56,450 nucleotides of DNA, from contig ONAM01000006.1 of assembly GCA_900315795.1 (NCBI GenBank), forward strand, positions 1 to 56,450. Reading direction: 5' to 3'. The notes under the pieces were generated by a model. The model had not been told where the DNA came from and made no database searches. It saw nothing but the letters and a program-made list of their open reading frames with translations. The position numbers and the translations under genes are program-made. Source of the stretch: Candidatus Avelusimicrobium caledoniensis. Lineage in GTDB: Bacteria; Elusimicrobiota; Elusimicrobia; Elusimicrobiales; Elusimicrobiaceae. Below are positions 50,762-56,450 of the stretch, one piece after another (the first letter of the stretch is position 1; each line of letters starts with the position of its first letter).

Positions 50762-50818
50762 AACAACGACAATCAAATAAAAATGATAGGTCAGGTGTTA
50801 GTCTGACATTAAAATTAG

Positions 50819-52000
<1,182 letters not shown>

Positions 52001-52003
52001 AAT

Positions 52004-52678
52004 TTATTTTTCGTACCAGTAATTCGTCGAATTATCCGTGAAAACAAGCGTGTTATATCCCATTAACGCGCAGAATTTACTGACTGTGTGTTCATAACAG
52101 TAAAATGTATTCCCTCTCGCACGAAAACCACCGTGATAATACGGCCCTTGATGAAATATAGCAAAGATAGTACCGCTGGAAAGAAACACCATACTATATT
52201 TGCCGGCACGACAATCGGTAGCATTACCATAGTTTTCAAGTTTACCGTCACAAGATCCATTAAGGCTGGGTTCTACCGCCAGCTCGTCAAAAGTGGTAGC
52301 ATACGCATTGTTTGCCATGTGATACGCTTGTTGCGCTTCGTACAACGCCTTGGCGTCCGTGTATAATTGCGCGGCGCGGCTTTTCCACACCGTTTTTTGA
52401 TACTGCGGCACCGCTACCGCGGCGAGTATGCCAATGATGAGAACAACAACAAGAAGTTCAATAAGCGTAAAGCCACCCACCCTGTTCGTCATTCCATACT
52501 CCACCCCGTTCGTCATTCCGCAGTGTTTCTGTGCGGAATATAACGGGGTGGATAAATAGCATTTCCGCTCTCCCATATTCCGTACTAAAACGCTACGGAA
52601 TGACGAGGAGAGCGAGTCCTTTTTTACGTCAGAAATAGCCGTACCTACAACAACTTTCAAACATCTTTCCTTTTCCAT
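52004..52678 (-). CDS. Type IV prepilin-like protein, cassette 10, with 69-residue leader
   Basis: 224 aa. The ATG at 52678 has GGAGGAG directly upstream and a normal promoter distance. The leader, MEKERCLKVVVGTAISDVKK onward, is built from translated palindromic repeats and ends Val-Gly-Gly before FTLIELL. The mature part has AVAVPQYQKTVWKSRAAQLY (Val for Leu before PQ), 'YHMANNAYATTFDELAVEP' and three Cys (NGSCDG, TDCRAG, YCYEHTVSKFC). It resembles cassette 6 (WKSRA). No terminator visible; it faces tgt tail-to-tail. Confidence 0.9.
   Translation of the reverse strand: MEKERCLKVVVGTAISDVKKDSLSSSFRSVLVRNMGERKCYLSTPLYSAQKHCGMTNGVEYGMTNRVGGFTLIELLVVVLIIGILAAVAVPQYQKTVWKSRAAQLYTDAKALYEAQQAYHMANNAYATTFDELAVEPSLNGSCDGKLENYGNATDCRAGKYSMVFLSSGTIFAIFHQGPYYHGGFRARGNTFYCYEHTVSKFCALMGYNTLVFTDNSTNYWYEK
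52488..52612. repeat. CGTCATTCC-type palindromic repeats translated in the cassette 10 leader
   Basis: Two units: one around TTCGTCATTCCGCAG/CTGTGCGGAATA with CACCCCGTT/AACGGGGTG arms (52515-52553), the other around CATATTCCGTA/TACGGAATGACG with CGCTCTCC/GGAGAGCG arms (52571-52612). Reading frame open across both. Confidence 0.75.
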
Positions 52679-52711
52679 AAAAACTCCTCCATTTAGTTTA
52701 TGTTTTCCTAA

Positions 52712-52739
52712 ATGGTATCAAAAAAAAAAACGATGTCAA
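52712..52739 (-). promoter_or_regulatory. Pilin promoter, T-tract type (cassette 10)
   Basis: Minus strand: TTGACA (52734-52739), 16-nt spacer TCG-T11-GA, TACCAT (52712-52717), nearly identical to cassette 8 over the promoter and start of the UTR. Confidence 0.72.
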
Positions 52740-52751
52740 GCTTTTTTCGCT

Positions 52752-52903
52752 TTTCTGACATCAGAAAAGCTAGCAAAAGAATGCCGCCCCTGGGCACCAC
52801 AAAAAGCAGACAAATCGGGAAAATTTATAAACTCGCTACCGCTCAAACATATAAATTTTCTTCTCCGATTTGGCGCTTTTTGTAAACGGTGCTAAAGGGG
52901 CGG
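52752..52903. repeat. Structured element B: hairpin plus 120-bp nested stem
   Basis: Hairpin CTTTTCTG-ACAT-CAGAAAAG, then nested stems CCGCCCCT/AGGGGCGG (52784, 52896), GCACC/GGTGC (52794, 52888), ACAAAAAGC/GCTTTTTGT (52799, 52875), CAAATCGG/CCGATTTG (52811, 52865), AAAATTTATA/TATAAATTTT (52820, 52850) and loop AACTCGCTACCGCTCAAACA. Loop and order agree with element A while stem bases differ and stay complementary. Lies directly upstream of the cassette 10 promoter. Confidence 0.8.
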
Positions 52904-52953
52904 TTAAACAACAAACGACAAGCAACAAAAACAAATTTTTCTGCGAAAATAAA

Positions 52954-53400
52954 CTAATCGGCTACCGGCTTGGTAACGGTAGATTTGGGAAGTAAACTAA
53001 ACAGAATAAACGCGCTGAGCAGTTGTAAGGTAAACGCCGACGACGTCATTAAATACCGGTACACTTTCATATATTCTAACGACGGCTCCGGCCACAACGT
53101 ATAAATTATGTTACCAACAAAACGCACGAGCGGCATACACGTAAAATCGGCATTGGTCAGCAGTGCCATAATGCCTTGCAAAACAGCAAGCGCCCACACT
53201 TGCCGCTCTTCAAGCAAAATAAACACCACTTGCCCAGCGTATAAAATCAGAAAACCAATATGTAAGCGCAGTAAAATACCGTCGTTAAAAATATCCCGCG
53301 CCACCAGCACCGTATTTGTCAACGCGCCCACCATGCACAAACAAAAAACAATTTGTACCCAAACATTTAAATTTAAAAAGCGCGTGAGAATTTTTTGCAT
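52954..53400 (-). CDS. Small four-helix membrane protein, unknown
   Basis: 148 aa. Four hydrophobic segments (VWVQIVFCLCMVGALTNTVL; LHIGFLILYAGQVVFIL; WALAVLQGIMALL; SSAFTLQLLSAFILFSLL) and no recognised family. The gene begins 2 bp after ddl ends, so it is likely translated from the same mRNA. A link to cell-wall synthesis is suggested only by position. Confidence 0.75.
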   Translation of the reverse strand: MQKILTRFLNLNVWVQIVFCLCMVGALTNTVLVARDIFNDGILLRLHIGFLILYAGQVVFILLEERQVWALAVLQGIMALLTNADFTCMPLVRFVGNIIYTLWPEPSLEYMKVYRYLMTSSAFTLQLLSAFILFSLLPKSTVTKPVAD

Positions 53401-53402
53401 AC

Positions 53403-54476
53403 TTAGCGGTTTAACGATAGGGCCTTTTTACGCTCATAGACGGCTTGGGCTTGTTCAATAAGTCCGTCTAAAATCTGCGGGTAACTTTCGCCGCACGCTT
53501 CAAAAAGTTGCGGAAACAAACTCGTTTCGCTCATGCCGGGCAACGTGTTGATTTCAGAGAAATAATACGTGCCGTTTTTATCCATCAGAAAATCAGCGCG
53601 CGCCAACCCGCTACCGTTTAGCGCGTGGAACACGGCCATGCTGTCGGCGCGCATTTTAGCGGCAGTATCCGCGGGGATATCGGCCGGCACTTTTGTTTCG
53701 CACCCGCCTTCTACAATATATTTGGCGTTATAATCAAAAAATTCTCCGGCAATCATACGAAGCTCCCCGCACGCAGACGCTTTTACGTTTGCCCCCTCGC
53801 CATAAAGCGCGCAGAAAATTTCGCGGGCGTGGTCCACGCCTTTTTCTATCATTACATCACTGTCAAACTGAAGGGCAAAATCAATAGCGGGTTTTAATTC
53901 GTCCAGCGTTTTTACTTTGCGAACTCCGACGGATGAGCCCAAGCGCACCGGTTTAACAAACACCGGGAGCCCCTGTTTTTCCACCCAAGCGCGCAGTTGG
54001 TTTTCGTCATAAGAAGTCCGGCGGTGCACCGGGAAAAACGGCAACACCGGCACGCCGGCGCATTGGGCCAATAGTTTAGTAACTACTTTATCCATCCCCA
54101 TCGCCGAGGCCAAAACACCACACCCTACATACGGTGTATCTAATGTTTCCAAAAAACCTTGCATGGTGCCGTCTTCGCAATTCGTGCCGTGAAGCACCGG
54201 GAAAAAGACATCTATTTTCACTTTCCACGAACCGTCTAATGCTTGCAAGTTGGTTTCCGGCGTTAAAACGGGCGTAATGGGTTTATCGTCCGCTTGGTGC
54301 GGTCCGCACGACTTTTGCAAAAACCAATACCCTTGTTTATCAATAAAAATGGGATAAATTTGGTAACGCTCCGACTTTTGCGTTAGCACGCGTACAACGG
54401 TCTGCGCGCTGTGTACGGACACTTCGTGTTCGGTTGATTTTCCGCCGTAGAGTACGGCAACTTGTAAACGGGTCAT
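53403..54476 (-). CDS. ddl: D-alanine--D-alanine ligase
   Basis: 357 aa ATP-grasp enzyme making the D-Ala-D-Ala dipeptide of peptidoglycan. VLYGGKSTEHEVSVHSAQTV at the N-terminus, LHGTNCEDGTMQGFLETLDTPYVGCGVLASAMGMDK in the substrate region (cited in part), VKPVRLGSSVGV, ARADFLMD and FSEINTLPGMSETS with metal ligands. The omega-loop block is FDYNAKYIVEGG with the Tyr typical of D-Ala-D-Ala rather than D-Ala-D-Lac ligases. AAAGGA before the ATG overlaps the tail of the preceding terminator. Confidence 0.96.
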   Translation of the reverse strand: MTRLQVAVLYGGKSTEHEVSVHSAQTVVRVLTQKSERYQIYPIFIDKQGYWFLQKSCGPHQADDKPITPVLTPETNLQALDGSWKVKIDVFFPVLHGTNCEDGTMQGFLETLDTPYVGCGVLASAMGMDKVVTKLLAQCAGVPVLPFFPVHRRTSYDENQLRAWVEKQGLPVFVKPVRLGSSVGVRKVKTLDELKPAIDFALQFDSDVMIEKGVDHAREIFCALYGEGANVKASACGELRMIAGEFFDYNAKYIVEGGCETKVPADIPADTAAKMRADSMAVFHALNGSGLARADFLMDKNGTYYFSEINTLPGMSETSLFPQLFEACGESYPQILDGLIEQAQAVYERKKALSLNR

Positions 54477-54492
54477 AAAAATTCCTTTAAAA

Positions 54493-54513
54493 AGGCCTGA
54501 TTCAATCAGGCCT
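54493..54513 (-). terminator. Terminator between the coiled-coil gene and ddl
   Basis: Perfect 9-bp stem AGGCCTGAT/ATCAGGCCT with loop TCA; the minus strand continues TTTTT, then the ddl ribosome binding site. Partial read-through is possible, since no separate ddl promoter was seen. Confidence 0.7.
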
Positions 54514-54518
54514 AAATT

Positions 54519-56153
54519 TTAGCGGTCCTCGTTGAAGATAGACCATTTAATGCGCCCGAGGAAGTTATCGGTTTTTTCCAAAAAATCTTCCCCTTCGCTT
54601 AAATCGGGATCGTCCTGCGCCGGGGCCACTTTAATTTCGGGCAAGTCGGCCTCGGTTTGCACTTTGGGCTTGGCCTCTTGCGTAATTTCCACCGGCGTAT
54701 CTACGCGCGCTTCACGCACGGGGGCCGGCTTGGAGGCCGCGGGAGCGGCGGCTTGCACAGGTTGCGCTGCTTGCGCGGCTTGTACGGGCGCGGCCGGTTG
54801 CACGGACGGTTTAACCGGTTTTAAAGAGCCGTAAACACGCTTGGACGCCTTAGCCACCACCGGAGCGGCAGGGGGTTGAGGGGTTTTTGTAATTTGTTGT
54901 TCCAAGTGAGTTTGGCGCGCAGCCAGTTGCTCGTTTTGGGCGGATAACTGTTGGTTTTGGGCGGCCAGTTGTTGGTTCTGCTCGCCCAATACTTCAATTT
55001 TCCCTTTGAGTTCTTCAATAACCGCGTCGTTGCTGTTAATTTTCTCCAATAAGATTTTGAAATTCTTTTCCAACTGGTCTTTCTCGCCGCGCACGGCGTC
55101 CAATTCGTTTTGGGTAGCTTGCAACTGCACGGTAAGTTCGTCGCGTTGGCTCTCCAGCGAACGCACGGTTTCGGCGTAAATGGCCTGTTGGTTTTGGCTT
55201 TGCAAGGTATTATTTTCTTGCAAGGCGGCCATTTCGTCACGCAACGATTGGAGTTCTTTTTCTTTCTCGGCCAGCTGTGCCAAAAGTTGTTCTTTTTCGG
55301 CGGCGACTTCGTGGAGTTTGATGTTTTCCGCGCGCAAGGTTTCAATTTCTTCCACTTGTTTCATACAAGTTTCGGAAATTTCTTTCAGTTGCGTTTCCAA
55401 ACTGTTCACGCGTTGCTCGTACGCTTGGCGGATAGAAATGATACGTCCTTCAAAATCAAATGATTTAAACCGCGCCTCGGCCTGACTGAGTTGGTTGCGC
55501 AGCGACAAAATTTCTTTAGCTTGCTCGGCTGATTTTTTGAGCGCGTCCATTTTTTCCTGTTGTACTTTTTTAATCTCGCGGTCCAGTGCGCTATTGACGG
55601 CTTTTAACTGCGAGGCCTTTTGGTGCAAGCTGGAAATAATGCGCTCTTTTTCGGCCTGTTCGGCTTGGTGTTTACGTTCTTGGGCCTGACGGTAAGCATC
55701 GGGCTCGTATTGGTCAATAGGTGCGTGCGTTGTCGGGCGGGGTGCCACGTCAAAACTGCGTTGGATATCCGGCTCGCGCCAAACGGGCGTACGTTCTTGT
55801 TGGGCGCGGGTTAAATTTTCCACACTGGCACGTAAGTTAGCAATAGAAAAGGATAAATGGTCTAAAAACGATTCGCGGTCGCGTTGGCGTTCAATGTGTT
55901 CGCGCGTATGGGCGAGCTCGGACAAGATTTTTTCGTTTTGCCGCTCGGATGCGTCAAATTTTTCTTCCAACTCTTGTACTTTTTGCTCTAACTTTTCAAA
56001 TGAACGGGCGTACTGATTAGAAGGATCCGACGGGGCTTTTTCCCGTTGGGAAGACGGTGTAAAATTAAATGTATTTAAATTAGGGTCTTGAAATTTCTCT
56101 AAAAATTGGGCGATATCGCCTTGTCCGTTAGACGGATTATTTTCTAATGCCAT
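54519..56153 (-). CDS. Large coiled-coil protein of unknown function
   Basis: 544 aa. Soluble (no signal or membrane helix). Residues about 45-105 and 160-425 form long heptad-repeat coiled coils (KLEQKVQELEEKFDASERQN; LAQLAEKEKELQSLRDEMAA), with a Gln/Asn-rich 'EQNQQLAAQNQQLSAQNEQL' stretch, then an Ala/Pro/Val-rich disordered tail and an acidic end (DDPDLSEGEDFLEKTDNF). SMC-like only in being coiled coil; no ATPase heads. A cytoskeletal or polar scaffold role is conceivable but not shown. No clear Shine-Dalgarno (GGGAGC is near) before the ATG at 56153. Confidence 0.8.
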   Translation of the reverse strand: MALENNPSNGQGDIAQFLEKFQDPNLNTFNFTPSSQREKAPSDPSNQYARSFEKLEQKVQELEEKFDASERQNEKILSELAHTREHIERQRDRESFLDHLSFSIANLRASVENLTRAQQERTPVWREPDIQRSFDVAPRPTTHAPIDQYEPDAYRQAQERKHQAEQAEKERIISSLHQKASQLKAVNSALDREIKKVQQEKMDALKKSAEQAKEILSLRNQLSQAEARFKSFDFEGRIISIRQAYEQRVNSLETQLKEISETCMKQVEEIETLRAENIKLHEVAAEKEQLLAQLAEKEKELQSLRDEMAALQENNTLQSQNQQAIYAETVRSLESQRDELTVQLQATQNELDAVRGEKDQLEKNFKILLEKINSNDAVIEELKGKIEVLGEQNQQLAAQNQQLSAQNEQLAARQTHLEQQITKTPQPPAAPVVAKASKRVYGSLKPVKPSVQPAAPVQAAQAAQPVQAAAPAASKPAPVREARVDTPVEITQEAKPKVQTEADLPEIKVAPAQDDPDLSEGEDFLEKTDNFLGRIKWSIFNEDR

Positions 56154-56260
56154 AATGCTCCCGTATCTACGCGTATGCGCGTATCTATCTTATTTAACCA
56201 CAATAAACGGGTTACTGTCAATAATTTTTAAGACGGAAAATTGGAGTGTACCCGTTGCGA

Positions 56261-56341
56261 AATCACACCAAACCCCCTCACAGAAGATAACATCATACCC
56301 AAACAGCGGTTTTAGGCCGTATGCCCGGCCCGGCGAGGGGG
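56261..56341 (+). repeat. Pilin-upstream conserved element, copy at cassette 11
   Basis: CAGAAGATAACATCATA and CAGCGGTTTTAGGCCG are kept; the small hairpin is reduced (CGG/CCG). The -35-proximal hairpin is CCC-GGCGA-GGG (56329-56339). Confidence 0.7.
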
Positions 56342-56368
56342 TTGACAAATCAAAAAAAAAACGATAAT
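56342..56368 (+). promoter_or_regulatory. Pilin promoter, A-tract type (cassette 11), one A short
   Basis: TTGACA (56342-56347), 15-nt spacer with only 10 A (56352-56361), GATAAT (56363-56368). All other A-tract copies have 11 A and a 16-nt spacer. Confidence 0.8.
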
Positions 56369-56402
56369 AAAGGAACGCGAAAAAATATATAAGGAGAATT
56401 TT

Positions 56403-56450
56403 ATGCAAAAAAATATAAATGTAGGTCAGGCTACGCCTGACAATGTTTCG
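56403..56450 (+). CDS. Start of a prepilin-like gene, cassette 11 (3' end outside window)
   Basis: ATG at 56403 with AAGGAG (56391-56396). The 16 visible codons begin MQKNINVGQATPDN, almost the same as the cassette 4 leader (MQRNINVGQAMPDN), and contain the opening of the same GTAGGTCAGGC palindrome. The prepilin signature would lie beyond the window edge, so the call rests on the promoter, the spacing and this leader match. Confidence 0.75.
   Translation, partial: MQKNINVGQATPDNVS

Overview
The window looks like a chromosome segment of an anaerobic, fermentative Gram-negative bacterium, most likely a gut-type member of the phylum Elusimicrobiota (Elusimicrobium-like). The inference rests on many PilE/PulG-like prepilins carrying the [23 protein letters not shown] signature (an expanded pilE-like family is, from memory, a trait of Elusimicrobium minutum), a three-subunit [FeFe] hydrogenase, and envelope lipoproteins of outer-membrane bacteria. 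No phage, transposase, rRNA or CRISPR array is visible.

Layout. 1-5 kb: the end of a pilin gene, nth, a zinc-type ABC operon (znuA-znuC-znuB) and an EamA exporter. 5-9 kb: pilin, recA, clpC. 9-18 kb: pilin, kdsC-like phosphatase, tmk, holB, metG, pilin, recG, uvrC. 18-24 kb: pilin, rpsT, then a six-gene minus-strand envelope operon (LpoB-like, COG3014-like and LPP20-like lipoproteins, an FKBP isomerase, two unknown anchored proteins). 24-31 kb: pilin, hydrogenase operon, DUF1646-like transporter, a Lys/Ala-repeat exported protein. 31-36 kb: pilin, two MntP-type proteins, L-serine dehydratase, tRNA-His, an exported receiver-like protein. 36-45 kb: a catalytically degenerate purple-acid-phosphatase homologue, a beta-barrel, a soluble histidine kinase, a coiled-coil protein, an AI-2E-type permease, an exported TldD/PmbA pair, tRNA-Thr and a duplicated tRNA 3' end. 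45-56 kb: pilin, nadE (glutaminase cysteine replaced), copZ, a GT2 glycosyltransferase, a CorC-type protein, pilin, tgt, pilin, a small membrane protein, ddl, a large coiled-coil protein and the start of another pilin.

The unexplained system is the set of eleven pilin cassettes scattered singly between housekeeping genes. All ten with a visible 5' side carry a near-identical promoter whose -35/-10 spacer contains an uninterrupted run of 10-12 A (or T). Six have a GC hairpin touching or within 1 nt of the -35, with different but self-complementary arms, and several have a further conserved upstream element of about 100 bp. Three complete long-leader prepilins encode palindromic intergenic-type repeats, in frame, in the part that prepilin peptidase should remove, and the two cassettes cut by the window ends show the same kind of sequence. 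Long leaders end in Gly, short ones in Ala. This suggests a dispersed, possibly phase-variable minor-pilin repertoire whose cleaved leaders accept repeat insertions.

A second pattern is a -10 box 6-8 nt in front of the start codon with no Shine-Dalgarno in several housekeeping genes (EamA, kdsC, recG, uvrC, tgt, the phosphatase homologue), suggesting leaderless mRNAs, whereas pilin and operon-internal genes have strong ribosome binding sites.
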